This document shows positions 10,047-21,199 of a stretch of DNA of 64,000 nt, piece by piece; the first letter of the stretch is position 1, and every line of letters starts with the position of its first letter. A model generated the notes under the pieces. It made no database searches. It saw only the letters and a list, made by a program, of their open reading frames with translations, and was not told where the DNA came from. Source of the DNA: Erwinia persicina NBRC 102418. Its GTDB lineage: Bacteria; Pseudomonadota; Gammaproteobacteria; Enterobacterales; Enterobacteriaceae. The DNA lies in contig NZ_BCTN01000001.1 of assembly GCF_001571305.1 (NCBI RefSeq), forward strand, positions 558,001 to 622,000, given 5' to 3'. Made by a program: the position numbers and the translations under genes.

Positions 10047-10706
10047 TCAGTGTCTGCGGTGAACATCCACGCTGCCATCGGGATTTTTATGAATAATCAG
10101 CTCATCCAGCGAGGTGAGTACCATATCGACATCCTCCAGACGCGGCGCATCGGCAGGCACGTTTGCGGCAATGACATGACAGCCGGCGGCAAGACCAGAA
10201 AGAATACCCGCTGCGGCGTCTTCCACCACCACGCACTCCTCCGGCTCCAGGTCGAGCAACTGGGCTCCCAGCAAATAAGCATCCGGCTCCGGCTTACCAC
10301 GCTCCACGCGCTCTGCCGTGACAAACGCCGCCGGTGCGGGTAATCCTGCTGCCGCATGACGGGCGCTGGCGACCGGCACAGAACCGGAGGTGACGATGGC
10401 CCAGGGGATCGCCAGTTCATCAAGTCGGGCCAGCAGGGCTAACGCCCCTGGCAGAGCAACGATGCCGTCGGTGTCTTCAGCTTCCAGCTTTTCCAGCGCA
10501 GTAAACTCCTGCTGGATCGCCTCGGCGGAGGCACCTGCCATAAAATGGCGCAGTGAGGTAATAGCCTGCTTACCGTGGATAAAGCCCAGCACCTCGTCAG
10601 GAGCAATCCCGTGGCGCTGACCCCAGTTTTTCCAGGCACGTTCGACCACTGCAAGAGAGTCGACTAACGTGCCATCCAGATCAAACAGAAAACCTTTACA
10701 CTTCAC
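10047..10706 (-). CDS. hxpA: HAD-family sugar phosphatase HxpA (YfbT)
   Basis: Haloacid dehalogenase-like phosphatase acting on hexitol and sugar phosphates in E. coli. Motif I FLFDLDGTLVDS lies at the N terminus, motif II in IVTSGS, the motif III lysine in ERGKPEPDAYLLGA, and motif IV in VVVEDAAAGILSGLAAG. The GTG at 10706 is chosen because an AAGGA site lies 7 bases upstream and it gives VKCKGFLFDLD, aligned with E. coli; the product is 219 residues. It begins 13 bases after the yfbU stop, so the two are likely co-transcribed. Confidence 0.93.
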   Translation of the reverse strand: MKCKGFLFDLDGTLVDSLAVVERAWKNWGQRHGIAPDEVLGFIHGKQAITSLRHFMAGASAEAIQQEFTALEKLEAEDTDGIVALPGALALLARLDELAIPWAIVTSGSVPVASARHAAAGLPAPAAFVTAERVERGKPEPDAYLLGAQLLDLEPEECVVVEDAAAGILSGLAAGCHVIAANVPADAPRLEDVDMVLTSLDELIIHKNPDGSVDVHRRH

Positions 10707-10719
10707 TGCATTTTCCTTC

Positions 10720-11214
10720 TCAGGCGTTGATAACTTGCGCGATCTCATTCGCACTCAGATGGTACTGTCGGGGACAATTGTGCCACACAGTCAGCATACG
10801 TTGGTACTTTTCCCACATCGGTACCTGAGCATTAAAATCGTGGCTGCCGGCTGAAAAATGCCCGTATCGCCCTTCCACATTCACCAGGAAGCGCACGTAG
10901 CCAAGGTATCGCCCTTCTGTCGCCGCATCAAAGCCGAGGAAAACCAGACGGCGTGCGTCCACGGTTTGAGGCTCTTTCAGATTAGTCCAGGACACATGAA
11001 GCGCATGATACATCTCCATCATGGCCACCAGCGTGCGACACTCCGCTTCAGGCAACTGGCTGAATTCATTATCCAGCTCACGCAGCTGAAGTCCGTAACC
11101 GCGCTCAACAATAGTCTGATAGCGACGATGGCGCGCGGCATTTTCCGGGTCAAGCATGGCCATGAGCTGATACTGATTAGAAAGAATTAAACGTTGGGCA
11201 TGGGACATATCCAT
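10720..11214 (-). CDS. yfbU: YfbU family protein
   Basis: Conserved enterobacterial cytosolic protein of unclear role, helical in E. coli and reported there to affect cell viability when overproduced. The ATG at 11214 gives [16 protein letters not shown] and 164 residues, exactly the E. coli length, with GAGGAG 6 bases upstream. The open frame continues to 11340, but those 42 residues run through the hairpin upstream and are not family-like. Strongly conserved blocks are [10 protein letters not shown] and [20 protein letters not shown]. Confidence 0.95.
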   Translation of the reverse strand: MDMSHAQRLILSNQYQLMAMLDPENAARHRRYQTIVERGYGLQLRELDNEFSQLPEAECRTLVAMMEMYHALHVSWTNLKEPQTVDARRLVFLGFDAATEGRYLGYVRFLVNVEGRYGHFSAGSHDFNAQVPMWEKYQRMLTVWHNCPRQYHLSANEIAQVINA

Positions 11215-11294
11215 TTGGGGCTCCTCGGCCACGGGGGCAGTCTGAAAGTCACAAAAGGATCGCACAGCGCAGGGAAAGGCTTCTTTGACGTAAA

Positions 11295-11329
11295 GCGGGT
11301 TTCCTCCGGTTTGCGCAGAGGAAACCCGC
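11295..11329 (-). other. Perfect 12-base hairpin between yfbV and yfbU
   Basis: GCGGGTTTCCTC (11295-11306) and GAGGAAACCCGC (11318-11329) form a perfect stem with an 11-base loop, just past the yfbV stop. On the minus strand only a short GCTTTA follows, so it is a weak or partial terminator, or an mRNA-processing or stabilising structure that lets yfbU be expressed separately. Confidence 0.7.
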
Positions 11330-11336
11330 GACAACA

Positions 11337-11789
11337 TCAAAGATCGTCGAGGAAGGTTTTATCCAGCTGCTTGAAAGCCCGTTTCAGCACATCAGCCAGC
11401 GACTGATAGGTCGGTTTGCCTTCGACCGGCGCTATCGCCTGCCCGGCCTCCTGCAGCTTACCGCGGACGTCATGGAACCAGCCAAGCAGTGACGGCGGCA
11501 AAGGTGTCACTGAACGCCTGCCCAGCCACCACAGCCCCTGCATGGGCAGGCTGCAGGCAAACAGTGCCGTGGTCACCGCCGGCCCCAACTGGCCACCCAG
11601 CGCAATTTGCCAGGTGAGGGTAAAAATAGCGACCGGTGGCATAATACGGATAGCAAAACGCGTGGCACGCGTTACTCTGTTTTCAGGAAACATGGGTGCA
11701 AGGCGTTTATCGACAGGCCACGTTTTCATATAGTGCTGACCGTGCTGGAACAGCTTAAACCAACCGACACTGCCGGAGTCATTTGCCAT
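11337..11789 (-). CDS. yfbV: Inner membrane protein YfbV (UPF0208)
   Basis: Small membrane protein linked in E. coli to insulation of the Ter macrodomain from neighbouring chromosome regions. The ATG at 11789 gives [20 protein letters not shown] and 150 residues (E. coli 151); a GAGG site lies about 6 bases upstream, so the in-frame TTG at 11801 is rejected. Two hydrophobic segments lie around residues 45-88 ([17 protein letters not shown] and [19 protein letters not shown]), and the C terminus [15 protein letters not shown] is conserved. Confidence 0.94.
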   Translation of the reverse strand: MANDSGSVGWFKLFQHGQHYMKTWPVDKRLAPMFPENRVTRATRFAIRIMPPVAIFTLTWQIALGGQLGPAVTTALFACSLPMQGLWWLGRRSVTPLPPSLLGWFHDVRGKLQEAGQAIAPVEGKPTYQSLADVLKRAFKQLDKTFLDDL

Positions 11790-12143
11790 GTCTGACCTCA
11801 ACTTCAGAGATAAATTTTAAAATAAACCTGTAACTCACCAACTTTACCTAACATGATTCAAAATATTTTGTCTTTACGAGTGACACTGGTTTATCCTGTG
11901 CGCGTTTTGTACCCGTCATATTGGGTAAACACCCTGGACTGCGAGCAACACTGGGTCAACAATCAGACAAGTCATGATGAAGCAGACGACATTTAAAAAA
12001 ACATTGTAGTATTTCAAATTTTTTTGCTTTCGAACAAAACTTATCGGAAGCCTGACGTTCATCATTAATGTACCAGCTTTCATGCGCTACGCTGATAGTC
12101 TGTTTGACTTTTATTTCGCCACTTTTAATAAATAGGACTTTCC
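11790..12143 (+). promoter_or_regulatory. yfbV-ackA divergent upstream region
   Basis: A 354-base AT-rich gap that must hold the promoters of yfbV and of ackA-pta. A ribosome site (TAGGA, about 12132) precedes the ackA ATG. No clear operator was identified. TACCCGTCATA at about 11909 resembles one end of a dispersed enterobacterial repeat but the rest of the element is not there. Confidence 0.5.
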
Positions 12144-13346
12144 ATGTCGAGTAAGTTAGTACTGGTTCTGAACTGCGGTAGCTCTTCCCTGAAATTTGCC
12201 ATTATCGACCCGGCAAATGGAGACGAGTATCTGTCAGGTTTAGCTGAATGCTTCCACCTGCCGGAAGCCCGCATCAAGTGGAAACTGGACGGCGCTAAAC
12301 AAGAAGCGGCTCTGGGTGCTGGCGCAGCGCACAGCGAAGCACTGAACTTCATGGTTAAAACTATTCTGGCACAAAAACCAGAACTGTCGGCACAAATCGT
12401 TGCAATCGGTCATCGCATCGTACACGGTGGCGAAAAGTTAACGCAGTCAGTGGTGATTGACGAATCGGTAATCCAGGGCATCAAAGATGCCTCCTCCTTT
12501 GCACCACTGCATAATCCGGCGCACCTGATCGGTATCGATGAAGCGCTGAAAAACTTCCCCCACCTGTCAGATAAAAATGTCGCTGTTTTCGACACCGCTT
12601 TCCATCAGACAATGCCGGAAGAATCTTATCTCTACGCCCTGCCGTACAAACTGTATAAAGAGCATGGCGTCCGCCGCTATGGCGCGCACGGCACCAGCCA
12701 TTTCTATGTGACTCAGGAAGCAGCGAAAGTCCTGAACAAACCGGTGTCAGAACTGAATATCATCACCTGCCATCTCGGCAATGGTGGCTCAGTCTCTGCA
12801 ATCCGTAACGGCGAGTGCGTGGATACGTCTATGGGCCTGACCCCGCTGGAAGGCCTGGTCATGGGCACGCGCAGCGGCGATATCGACCCGGCGATCATCT
12901 TCTTCCTGCACGACACCCTGGGCATGAGCGTGGATGCTATCAACAAACTGCTGACCAAAGAGTCCGGCCTGCTGGGCCTGACCGAAGTCACCAGCGACTG
13001 CCGTTACGTTGAAGATAACTACGCCACCAAAGCTGACGCGAAGCGCGCGATGGACGTGTTCTGCCACCGCCTGGCGAAATACATCGGTTCTTACACCGCG
13101 CTGATGGATGGCCGCCTTGACGCCGTAATCTTCACCGGTGGTATCGGTGAAAACGCCGCGATGGTGCGCGAACTCTCACTGGCTAAACTGGCGCTGCTGG
13201 GCTTCGAAGTTGACCATGAGCGCAACCTGGCCGCACGCTTCGGCAAATCAGGCTTTATCAATAAAGAAGGCACCCGCCCGGCGATCGTTATCCCGACCAA
13301 TGAAGAGTTGGTTATCGCGCAGGACGCCAGCCGCCTGACCGCATAA
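12144..13346 (+). CDS. ackA: Acetate kinase
   Basis: Interconverts acetyl phosphate + ADP with acetate + ATP in overflow and anaerobic metabolism. The 400-residue product (E. coli length) contains both family signatures: [17 protein letters not shown] at the N terminus and [18 protein letters not shown] near 150. Further ASKHA-fold motifs are [11 protein letters not shown], the catalytic-region [10 protein letters not shown], and [14 protein letters not shown] near 330. It is followed by pta, forming the standard ackA-pta pair. Confidence 0.98.
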   Translation: MSSKLVLVLNCGSSSLKFAIIDPANGDEYLSGLAECFHLPEARIKWKLDGAKQEAALGAGAAHSEALNFMVKTILAQKPELSAQIVAIGHRIVHGGEKLTQSVVIDESVIQGIKDASSFAPLHNPAHLIGIDEALKNFPHLSDKNVAVFDTAFHQTMPEESYLYALPYKLYKEHGVRRYGAHGTSHFYVTQEAAKVLNKPVSELNIITCHLGNGGSVSAIRNGECVDTSMGLTPLEGLVMGTRSGDIDPAIIFFLHDTLGMSVDAINKLLTKESGLLGLTEVTSDCRYVEDNYATKADAKRAMDVFCHRLAKYIGSYTALMDGRLDAVIFTGGIGENAAMVRELSLAKLALLGFEVDHERNLAARFGKSGFINKEGTRPAIVIPTNEELVIAQDASRLTA

Positions 13347-13502
13347 GAACCGTTACGCTCCGTCAGCTCAGGCTGGCGGAGTGGTTTCAGACACCATTTT
13401 ATATAGCTCACTATTTCACGTCCCCCCAGGGGGCCTGATGGGGTACAGGAAGGCGGTTCAGCGCACCTGTAGCGAGAAATATGGCGTTATCGGAGGTACA
13501 AC

Positions 13503-15647
13503 GTGTCCCGAACTATCATGCTTATTCCTACCGGCACCAGCGTCGGCCTGACCAGTGTCAGCCTGGGCGTTATCCGTGCGATGGAACGTAAAGGCGTGCG
13601 TCTCAGCGTCTTCAAACCCATCGCCCAGCCTCGTGCCGGCGGTGACAGCCCTGACCAGACCACCACCATCATTCGTAAAAACTCCAGCATCCCGGCTGCT
13701 GAACCGCTGCCGATGAGCCGCGTGGAGTCGCTGCTCGGTTCCAACCAGCAGGACGTGCTGATGGAAGAGATTATCGCCCGCTACCATGAAAACACCAAAG
13801 ATGCCGAAGTGGTGCTGGTAGAAGGCCTGGTGCCCACGCGTAAACATCAGTTCGCCAATGCGCTGAACTATGAAATTGCCAAGACACTGAATGCAGAAAT
13901 CGTCTTCGTGATGGCACTGGGCAATGACTCAGCGGCGCAGCTGAAAGAGCGTATTGAACTGACGCAGAGCAGCTTTGGCGGTAGCAAAAATAAAAGCATT
14001 ACCGGCGTCATTATTAACAAACTGAATGCTCCGGTTGACGATCAGGGGCGCACCCGCCCGGATCTGTCAGAAATCTTCGACGATTCCAACAAAGCCAGCG
14101 TTGCCAATATCGATCCTAAGCAGCTGTTCGCTAACAGCCCGCTGCCCGTGCTGGGCTGTGTGCCGTGGAGCTTCGAGCTGATCGCCACCCGCGCCATCGA
14201 TATGTGTCGTCACCTGAATGCACGCGTCATCAACGAAGGCGATATCGCGACGCGCCGCGTGAAGTCCGTGACTTTCTGTGCCCGCAGCCTGCCACACATG
14301 CTGGAACATTTCCGTCCAGGCTCCCTGCTGGTCACCTCGGCTGACCGCCCGGACGTGCTGGTCGCCGCCTGCCTGGCGGCCATGAACGGCATTGAAATTG
14401 GTGCCATTCTGCTGACCGGTGGCTACGCCATTGATGCCCCGATCCAGAAGCTGTGCGAACGTGCCTTCCAGACCGGCCTGCCGGTCTTTATGGTCGACAC
14501 CAACACCTGGCAGACCTCTCTCAGCCTGCAGAGCTTCAACCTGGAAGTACCAAGCGACGATACCCAGCGTATTGAGCGCGTACAGGAATATGTCGCCAGC
14601 CACATCAATGCGGACTGGATTGAATCGCTGACCGCTGAATCTGAGCGCAGCCGACGCCTGTCACCGCCGGCCTTCCGCTACCAGCTGACCGAGCTGGCAC
14701 GTAAAGCGGGCAAACGCATCGTGCTGCCGGAAGGCGACGAACCGCGTACCGTAAAAGCGGCAGCTATCTGTGCTGAACGTGGTATTGCCACCTGTATCCT
14801 GCTGGGTAACCCGGAAGAGATCCAGCGCGTTGCCGCCGCACAGGGCGTTGAACTGGGCAAAGGCATCGAGATTGTCGACCCGGCCGTGGCGCGTGAAAAC
14901 TACGTGGCCCGCCTGGTTGAGCTGCGTAAGAGCAAGGGCATGACCGAAGTGGTCGCGCAGGAGCAGCTGGAAGATAACGTGATGCTCGGCACCATGATGC
15001 TGGAGCGCGGAGAAGTTGACGGCCTGGTTTCCGGTGCTGTTCACACCACGGCCAACACCATTCGTCCACCGTTACAGCTGATCAAAACAGCCCCGAACAG
15101 TTCACTGGTTTCTTCCGTGTTCTTTATGCTGCTACCGGAACAGGTGCTGGTATACGGTGACTGCGCAATCAACCCGGATCCGAACCCGGAGCAGCTGGCA
15201 GAAATTGCTATCCAGTCTGCCGACTCTGCACTGGCGTTCGGCATCGAACCCCGCGTGGCCATGATCTCCTACTCCACCGGAACCTCCGGTGCCGGTAGCG
15301 ATGTTGAGAAGGTTCGCGAAGCGACCCGTATTGCTCAGGAAAAACGTCCTGACCTGGTGATCGACGGGCCGCTGCAGTACGACGCCGCGATCATGGCCGA
15401 TGTGGCCAAATCTAAGGCTCCCAACTCACCGGTAGCCGGTCGTGCCACGGTGTTCATCTTCCCGGACCTGAACACCGGTAATACCACCTACAAAGCCGTA
15501 CAGCGCTCTGCTGACCTGATCTCCATCGGGCCAATGCTGCAGGGGATGCGCAAGCCGGTGAATGACCTGTCACGCGGTGCCCTGGTAGACGATATCGTTT
15601 ACACCATCGCCCTGACCGCCATTCAGTCGAAACAGGCTGAAGGCTAA
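13503..15647 (+). CDS. pta: Phosphate acetyltransferase
   Basis: Reversibly converts acetyl-CoA and phosphate to acetyl phosphate and CoA, working with AckA. The 714-residue product has the long enterobacterial architecture: an N-terminal P-loop/BioD-like regulatory domain (about 1-190), a central DRTGG domain (about 215-330) and a C-terminal catalytic PTA domain from about residue 390 ([16 protein letters not shown], ending in [18 protein letters not shown]). The 156-base gap after ackA holds a short imperfect hairpin near 13357-13381 without a T run, so read-through from ackA is likely. The ribosome site is GGAGG. Confidence 0.98.
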   Translation: MSRTIMLIPTGTSVGLTSVSLGVIRAMERKGVRLSVFKPIAQPRAGGDSPDQTTTIIRKNSSIPAAEPLPMSRVESLLGSNQQDVLMEEIIARYHENTKDAEVVLVEGLVPTRKHQFANALNYEIAKTLNAEIVFVMALGNDSAAQLKERIELTQSSFGGSKNKSITGVIINKLNAPVDDQGRTRPDLSEIFDDSNKASVANIDPKQLFANSPLPVLGCVPWSFELIATRAIDMCRHLNARVINEGDIATRRVKSVTFCARSLPHMLEHFRPGSLLVTSADRPDVLVAACLAAMNGIEIGAILLTGGYAIDAPIQKLCERAFQTGLPVFMVDTNTWQTSLSLQSFNLEVPSDDTQRIERVQEYVASHINADWIESLTAESERSRRLSPPAFRYQLTELARKAGKRIVLPEGDEPRTVKAAAICAERGIATCILLGNPEEIQRVAAAQGVELGKGIEIVDPAVARENYVARLVELRKSKGMTEVVAQEQLEDNVMLGTMMLERGEVDGLVSGAVHTTANTIRPPLQLIKTAPNSSLVSSVFFMLLPEQVLVYGDCAINPDPNPEQLAEIAIQSADSALAFGIEPRVAMISYSTGTSGAGSDVEKVREATRIAQEKRPDLVIDGPLQYDAAIMADVAKSKAPNSPVAGRATVFIFPDLNTGNTTYKAVQRSADLISIGPMLQGMRKPVNDLSRGALVDDIVYTIALTAIQSKQAEG

Positions 15648-15672
15648 ACGCGCGGGGTAACCCGCAGGCAAC

Positions 15673-15705
15673 AGGGCGGACCTTCACAGGTTCGCCCTTT
15701 TTTTT
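15673..15705 (+). terminator. Intrinsic terminator of ackA-pta
   Basis: AGGGCGGACC (15673-15682) pairs with GGTTCGCCCT (15689-15698) through ten pairs including one G-U, with a 6-base loop and an eight-T run ending at 15705, starting 26 bases after the pta stop. Confidence 0.93.
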
Positions 15706-15877
15706 GCCTATGACATACACTATCCGTTACGTCGGCTATGCCTGCCCCCTGATGACGTCGCGGGCGGGCGTGCCGTATTGCTAAACAGGCAGGACAGAAT
15801 AAACATGCGTCTGGAACGCGCCCCAGGGCGGCGACAGAGACGTTGAGAAAACGCGAAATACCGGATGAGGTGACACC

Positions 15878-17140
15878 ATGAGCAACAGTGAAACAGAGCA
15901 GCGCCGTCTGAACGCCACGCCGCGCGGCGTCGGCGTGATGTGCGATTTCTATGCGGTTAAAGCGGAAAATGCCACGCTATGGGATCATCAGGGCCGGGAA
16001 TATATCGACTTTACCGCCGGCATTGCCGTACTGAATACCGGGCACCGCCATCCGAAGGTGATGGCGGCCGTCAGAGATCAGCTGGCGAGCTTCACCCATA
16101 CCGCCTTCCAGGTGATCCCGTACGAGAACTACATCGCCCTGGCGGAAGCGCTGAATGCACGAGTGCCGATCGACGGCCCGTGTAAAACTACCTTCTTTAC
16201 CAGCGGCGCTGAAGCCGTGGAAAACGCGGTAAAAATCGCCCGCGCCGCTACCGGGCGTCCGGGTGTGATTGCTTTCAGCGGTGCTTTCCACGGCCGCACA
16301 CTGATGACCATGGGACTGACCGGCAAGGTGTCGCCGTATAAAACCGGCTTTGGCCCCTTTCCCGGATCGGTGTTCCACGCCCGCTATCCGAACGCCCTGC
16401 ACGGCGTCAGCGTGGACGATGCCATGGCCAGCCTGGAGAACCTGTTTAAATGTGACATCAGCCCGCAGCAGGTGGCGGCGATTATCTATGAACCTGTTCA
16501 GGGGGAAGGCGGCTTCAATATTGCACCCGTGGAGTTTGTCAGCGCCCTGCGTACGCTGTGCGACCGGCACGGCATTGTGATGATTGCTGACGAGATCCAG
16601 AGCGGCTTTGCCCGCTGCGGCAAACTGTTTGCCAGCGACTACTACCCGGAAGCCAGACCTGACCTGATGACCATGGCAAAAAGCCTGGGAGGTGGGCTGC
16701 CCATATCGGCGGTATCCGGCCGCGCTGAACTGATGGATGCCCCGGAGCCCGGTGGCCTGGGCGGTACCTATGCCGGCAACCCTCTGGCCATCGCGGCCTC
16801 GCTGGCAGTGCTGGAAGTGATTGAGGAAGAGCAGCTGTGCGACCGTGCCCTGCGCCTGGGGGCCTGGCTGGAGGAAACGCTGAACGCCAGCGGACATCCC
16901 GCGCTGGCTGAAGTCCGTGCCCGTGGTTCAATGGTGGCCGCTGAGTTTAACGATCCGCTGACCGGCGCCCCCTCCCCCGCCATCGCACGCGACATTCAGC
17001 AACGTGCGCTGGAGCAGAGATTGATCCTGCTGACCTGCGGCGTCTACGGCAATGTGATCCGTTTCCTTTATCCACTGACCATTCCCGATGCGCAGTTTAA
17101 AACCGCCCTCAACGTTCTTTCGGATTTATTGCGGCGCTGA
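15878..17140 (+). CDS. puuE: PuuE/GabT-like 4-aminobutyrate aminotransferase
   Basis: Class III PLP-dependent aminotransferase, predicted to convert 4-aminobutyrate and 2-oxoglutarate to succinate semialdehyde and glutamate. The 420-residue sequence is closer to E. coli PuuE (RRLNATPRGVGVMCDF, NVIRFLYPLTIPDAQF) than to GabT. The PLP lysine is K268 in MTMAKSLGGG; the cofactor aspartate is in MIADEIQSGFAR, and the glycine-rich loop is TSGAEAVENAVK. GAGGTG precedes the ATG. No other puu or gab gene is nearby: it stands alone at the position of yfcC in E. coli, so its role may be general GABA/putrescine catabolism or a related omega-amino acid. The specific symbol is by similarity only. Confidence 0.82.
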   Translation: MSNSETEQRRLNATPRGVGVMCDFYAVKAENATLWDHQGREYIDFTAGIAVLNTGHRHPKVMAAVRDQLASFTHTAFQVIPYENYIALAEALNARVPIDGPCKTTFFTSGAEAVENAVKIARAATGRPGVIAFSGAFHGRTLMTMGLTGKVSPYKTGFGPFPGSVFHARYPNALHGVSVDDAMASLENLFKCDISPQQVAAIIYEPVQGEGGFNIAPVEFVSALRTLCDRHGIVMIADEIQSGFARCGKLFASDYYPEARPDLMTMAKSLGGGLPISAVSGRAELMDAPEPGGLGGTYAGNPLAIAASLAVLEVIEEEQLCDRALRLGAWLEETLNASGHPALAEVRARGSMVAAEFNDPLTGAPSPAIARDIQQRALEQRLILLTCGVYGNVIRFLYPLTIPDAQFKTALNVLSDLLRR

Positions 17141-17184
17141 TATCGGTGAGGCAGACCGGAGGGCTGCAGTGAGAAAGGGATCAA

Positions 17185-17209
17185 CGTGGCGCAGGGGGTC
17201 TGCGCCACG
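17185..17209. other. Perfect 10-base hairpin between convergent genes
   Basis: CGTGGCGCAG (17185-17194) and CTGCGCCACG (17200-17209) enclose a 5-base loop between the 3' ends of the aminotransferase gene and yfcD. No U run follows on either strand, so it may act as a weak bidirectional terminator or protect 3' ends. Confidence 0.6.
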
Positions 17210-17216
17210 GAGGGGA

Positions 17217-17741
17217 TCAGTCGTGGCGGCCTGACTCGTTATTACGCGTCAGCCATAGCGACAGCGCCTTCAGCGAGTCATTGGTGAACTCGTCGCAGCG
17301 GGCGGTGATCTCCTCTGGTGTCATCCAGAAGATCTCATCCACCTCCTCTTCCTGCATGGCAAACGGGCCATGTGACACACAGCTGAATAATCCGCCCCAC
17401 ACGCGGCAGTGTTCATCTTCGTAATAGAACTGCCCGTGTTCGGCAAACGGCACGTCGGCGATGCCCAGTTCTTCTTCCGCTTCACGCCGCGCGGACCCCA
17501 GCATCTCTTCGCCCGCCTGCACCACGCCCCCGGCGGTGGCATCGAGCATTCCCGGCATAAAATCCTTGGTCTCGGTCCGACGCTGCACCAGAATTTTGCC
17601 CATACCATCGTGAACCACGATGTAGGTTGCGCGATGGCGCAAACACTGCGCACGCATCTGCACACGGCTGGACTGTGCAATGACCTCGTTATCTTCACTA
17701 ACGATATCCACCCACTCCGTGCCCTGATCTTGCTCCACCAT
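17217..17741 (-). CDS. yfcD: NUDIX hydrolase YfcD
   Basis: Predicted nucleoside-diphosphate-linked substrate hydrolase with unknown physiological substrate. The NUDIX box is visible as [24 protein letters not shown] (residues about 80-103; key residues G, E, R-E-x-x-E-E). The sequence also contains an isopentenyl-diphosphate-isomerase-like segment ([20 protein letters not shown]). The ATG at 17741 gives [14 protein letters not shown] and 174 residues, close to the E. coli start; the frame upstream is open to 17846 but lacks family similarity. Confidence 0.94.
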   Translation of the reverse strand: MVEQDQGTEWVDIVSEDNEVIAQSSRVQMRAQCLRHRATYIVVHDGMGKILVQRRTETKDFMPGMLDATAGGVVQAGEEMLGSARREAEEELGIADVPFAEHGQFYYEDEHCRVWGGLFSCVSHGPFAMQEEEVDEIFWMTPEEITARCDEFTNDSLKALSLWLTRNNESGRHD

Positions 17742-17860
17742 CCGTAACCCTTTTTGTTCTGGCGCCTGGCGCACAGTTGAATCAAACGTTTTCGCGCACG
17801 ATTGTGCGATCCGCCCTAAATTAATGTGTAACGCGTTGCGACGCAATCATCAATTTGTGC

Positions 17861-18526
<666 letters not shown>

Positions 18527-18710
18527 TCACGGAAAGGAACATCTTGTTTACCGATTTTTTCTGCCGAAGGCAATCTCCACGCGGGTTATGTTTTCTCTTT
18601 GAGAACATGTGACATTTTTCCCTATACCAATGCAGGCCCATGCGCAATCCCGCCATCTTATCCTATGCTGAATGCAGGATAACTTGCTGCCACCTTGGAG
18701 GATAAACCGC

Positions 18711-19607
18711 ATGAATATTCTGATTACCGGCGGTACGGGGCTGATTGGACGCCCACTCATCGCCCGACTGCTCCAGGCCGGCCACCAGATCAACGTGGTG
18801 ACGCGTGATGTCGCTGCCGCACGCCACAGCCTGAGCGACCAGGTCAGCCTGTGGTCGGGGCTGGATCAGCAGCGGGATTTGAACGGCATTGATGCCGTGA
18901 TCAATCTGGCCGGAGAGCCTATTGCCGCAAAGCGCTGGAGCGAGCCGCAGAAACGACGGCTGTGCGACAGTCGCTGGCAGATCACCCAGCGACTGGCCGA
19001 ACTGATTGTGGCCAGCAGCACGCCGCCTGCGGTGCTGATTTCGGGCTCCGCCACAGGCTTCTATGGCAACAGCGGCGACCCGGTCGTGACAGAGGACGAT
19101 CCCGGACATGCCGAGTTTACCCATGAGCTGTGTGCCCGTTGGGAACAGCTGGCCCTGCAGGCGCAAAGTGAGCATACCCGCGTCTGTCTTTTACGGACAG
19201 GGGTAGTGTTGTCTGAGAAAGGAGGCGCTCTGGAGCAGATGAAGCTGCCCTTTAAGCTCGGAATTGGCGGGCCGCTGGGTGACGGCAAGCAGTATTTACC
19301 CTGGGTGCATCTGGAGGATGCGGTCAACGGTATTATCTGGCTGCTGGATCATCCTGAACTGAATGGCCCCTTTAATCTGGTTGCCCCCTATGCGGTACGC
19401 AACGAGCAGTTTGCCGCCGCGCTGGGTAAAGCGATGCACCGGCCGGCGTTTGTACGTACGCCCGCCGCCGCTATCCGGCTGATGATGGGGGAATCATCTG
19501 TGCTGGTGCTGGGCGGGCAGCATGTCGTTCCGCAGCGGCTGGAGGCGTCGGGGTTTCGTTTTCGCTGGTATGAATTAGACAAGGCACTGGCGGATGTGAT
19601 CCCGTAG
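18711..19607 (+). CDS. yfcH: SDR39U1-type epimerase family protein YfcH
   Basis: Short-chain dehydrogenase-fold protein of unknown substrate. The ATG at 18711 follows a good GGAGG ribosome site and gives 297 residues, the E. coli length. The nucleotide-binding motif [17 protein letters not shown] is at the N terminus; SGSATGFYG carries the active-site serine/tyrosine region, and the C-terminal DUF1731 segment includes [20 protein letters not shown]. Divergent from yfcF across a 202-base gap that contains ATGTTTTC and GAGAACAT as an imperfect inverted repeat near 18588-18608. Confidence 0.95.
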   Translation: MNILITGGTGLIGRPLIARLLQAGHQINVVTRDVAAARHSLSDQVSLWSGLDQQRDLNGIDAVINLAGEPIAAKRWSEPQKRRLCDSRWQITQRLAELIVASSTPPAVLISGSATGFYGNSGDPVVTEDDPGHAEFTHELCARWEQLALQAQSEHTRVCLLRTGVVLSEKGGALEQMKLPFKLGIGGPLGDGKQYLPWVHLEDAVNGIIWLLDHPELNGPFNLVAPYAVRNEQFAAALGKAMHRPAFVRTPAAAIRLMMGESSVLVLGGQHVVPQRLEASGFRFRWYELDKALADVIP

Positions 19608-19656
19608 AACGCGCCCCTCCTTTTTCCGAACGGCCCAAAAGAGAGGGGCGCGTTTT
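19608..19656 (+). terminator. Terminator of yfcH
   Basis: AACGCGCCCCTC (19608-19619) and GAGGGGCGCGTT (19643-19654) form a perfect 12-base stem starting right after the yfcH stop, followed by a short T stretch (19653-19656). The loop is long (23 bases). Confidence 0.7.
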
Positions 19657-19687
19657 CAGGGCGGACCGAAACAGCCGATCCGCCCTG
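19657..19687 (-). terminator. Hairpin downstream of hisP
   Basis: CAGGGCGGA (19657-19665) and TCCGCCCTG (19679-19687) form a perfect 9-base stem 11 bases past the hisP stop. On the minus strand no U run follows directly, so termination may depend on this together with the adjacent yfcH hairpin. Confidence 0.55.
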
Positions 19688-19698
19688 AACGGCTTTAA

Positions 19699-20472
19699 TT
19701 ATTTCAACGCCCCTGACAGAAACTGCTGCAGTCGCGTACTCTTCGGCTGGTTAAATACCTCTTCAGGCGGCCCCTCCTCTTCAATTTTCCCCTGGTGCAG
19801 GAAAATGACATGGCTGGAGACATGGCGCGCAAACTCCATCTCATGCGTGACCACCACCATGGTTTTTCCCTCTTCTGCCAGCTTCTGCATAATGCGCAGC
19901 ACCTCCCCCACCAGCTCCGGGTCAAGTGCAGAGGTCGGTTCATCAAACAGCAGCACTTCCGGCTCCATCGCCAGCGCACGGGCGATAGAGACGCGCTGCT
20001 GCTGACCGCCCGACAGGTGAACCGGATACTTACCGCGCGCACGCTCATCAATCCCAACTTTGTCGAGATAGCGAATGGCGCGGTCGCGGGCTTCGGCCTT
20101 ACTTAAGCCCAGCACCTGCACCGGAGCCTCCATGACGTTCTCCAGCACCGTCATATGGCTCCAGAGGTTGAAATGCTGGAATACCATGGTCAGGCGCGTC
20201 CGCAGCATACGCAGCTGTTCTTTATTGGAGACTTTCAGCTGGCCATCGGTATCACGAACCAGATTGATATTCTGGTTGTTCACCGCGATGGTGCCTTCGC
20301 TCGGTTTTTCGAGGAAGTTAATACAGCGCAGGAAGGTACTCTTGCCGGAGCCGGATGAACCAATAATACTGATCACATCTCCGGCGTTTGCCTGCAGCGA
20401 AACCCCCTTCAGCACTTCGTGCTCACCGTAACGTTTATGCAGCTCGGTGACGCTTAATTTATTATCAGCCAT
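19699..20472 (-). CDS. hisP: Histidine ABC transporter ATP-binding protein HisP
   Basis: ATPase of the HisJQMP2 periplasmic histidine importer. The 257-residue product (E. coli length) has Walker [21 protein letters not shown], the Q loop [12 protein letters not shown], signature [16 protein letters not shown], Walker [13 protein letters not shown] and switch histidine [11 protein letters not shown]. It lies 10 bases downstream of hisM and ends the operon. Confidence 0.98.
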   Translation of the reverse strand: MADNKLSVTELHKRYGEHEVLKGVSLQANAGDVISIIGSSGSGKSTFLRCINFLEKPSEGTIAVNNQNINLVRDTDGQLKVSNKEQLRMLRTRLTMVFQHFNLWSHMTVLENVMEAPVQVLGLSKAEARDRAIRYLDKVGIDERARGKYPVHLSGGQQQRVSIARALAMEPEVLLFDEPTSALDPELVGEVLRIMQKLAEEGKTMVVVTHEMEFARHVSSHVIFLHQGKIEEEGPPEEVFNQPKSTRLQQFLSGALK

Positions 20473-20482
20473 GGTGTTTTAC

Positions 20483-21199
20483 TCAATGCGAAGATGAAGG
20501 TTTAACGTGCGCCAGCCAGCGTTTTTCCGCTTTACGGAACAGACTAATCAACACATAAGAAATAATCAGATACAGCACGGCCGCGATGCCGAAGGCAATA
20601 AACGGCTGATAGGTGGCAGAGTTGATGTCGCGGGCCACCTTCAGCAGGTCGGGCACGGTGGCAGTAAATGCCAGCGCCGTGGAGTGCAGCATCAGAATAA
20701 CTTCATTACTGTAGGCCGGCAGTGCGGAGCGCAGCGCCGAAGGCATAATAATGCAGCGATAGAGTTTAAACGTAGAAAAACCATACGCGCGGGCGGCCTC
20801 AATCTCGCCGTGCGGGACGGAACGAATAGCACCGGCAAAAATTTCCGTGGTGTAAGCACAGGTGTTGAGCGTCAGCGCCAGCAGCGTACAGTTCAGCCCG
20901 CTGCGGAAGAAAGCATTCAGCATCTCAGTGCCTTTCACGACTTCCAGGGTGTACATCCCGGAGTAGAACACCAGCAGTTGAACATACAGCGGCGTACCGC
21001 GAAAAATATAGGTAAACAGCCACACCGGAAAACGGATGGCTCTGATGGGAGACACGCGGGCAATCGACATCAGCACCGCCATACAGCCGCCCAGTACCAC
21101 GGACACGACCAACAGCCAGAGCGTGATGGCCACGCCAGAGAAGCGGTAACCGTCGGTCCACAGCAGGGCTTTCCAGTACTCCTGAATAATCTCAATCAT
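20483..21199 (-). CDS. hisM: Histidine ABC transporter permease HisM
   Basis: Inner-membrane permease pairing with HisQ. 238 residues as in E. coli, about five membrane segments, and the coupling EAA loop EIEAARAYGFSTFKLYRCIIMP near 150. The start overlaps the hisQ stop by 4 bases (ATGA). Confidence 0.98.
   Translation of the reverse strand: MIEIIQEYWKALLWTDGYRFSGVAITLWLLVVSVVLGGCMAVLMSIARVSPIRAIRFPVWLFTYIFRGTPLYVQLLVFYSGMYTLEVVKGTEMLNAFFRSGLNCTLLALTLNTCAYTTEIFAGAIRSVPHGEIEAARAYGFSTFKLYRCIIMPSALRSALPAYSNEVILMLHSTALAFTATVPDLLKVARDINSATYQPFIAFGIAAVLYLIISYVLISLFRKAEKRWLAHVKPSSSH

Noticed and set aside
11905-11925. TACCCGTCATA resembling one end of the dispersed repeat seen near purF
   Set aside because: Only 11 bases match and none of the remaining blocks follow, so chance or a tiny remnant is as likely.
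18588-18608. Imperfect inverted repeat between yfcF and yfcH as an operator
   Set aside because: One mismatch, short arms and no matching regulator pattern (not LexA-like); too weak to list as a site.
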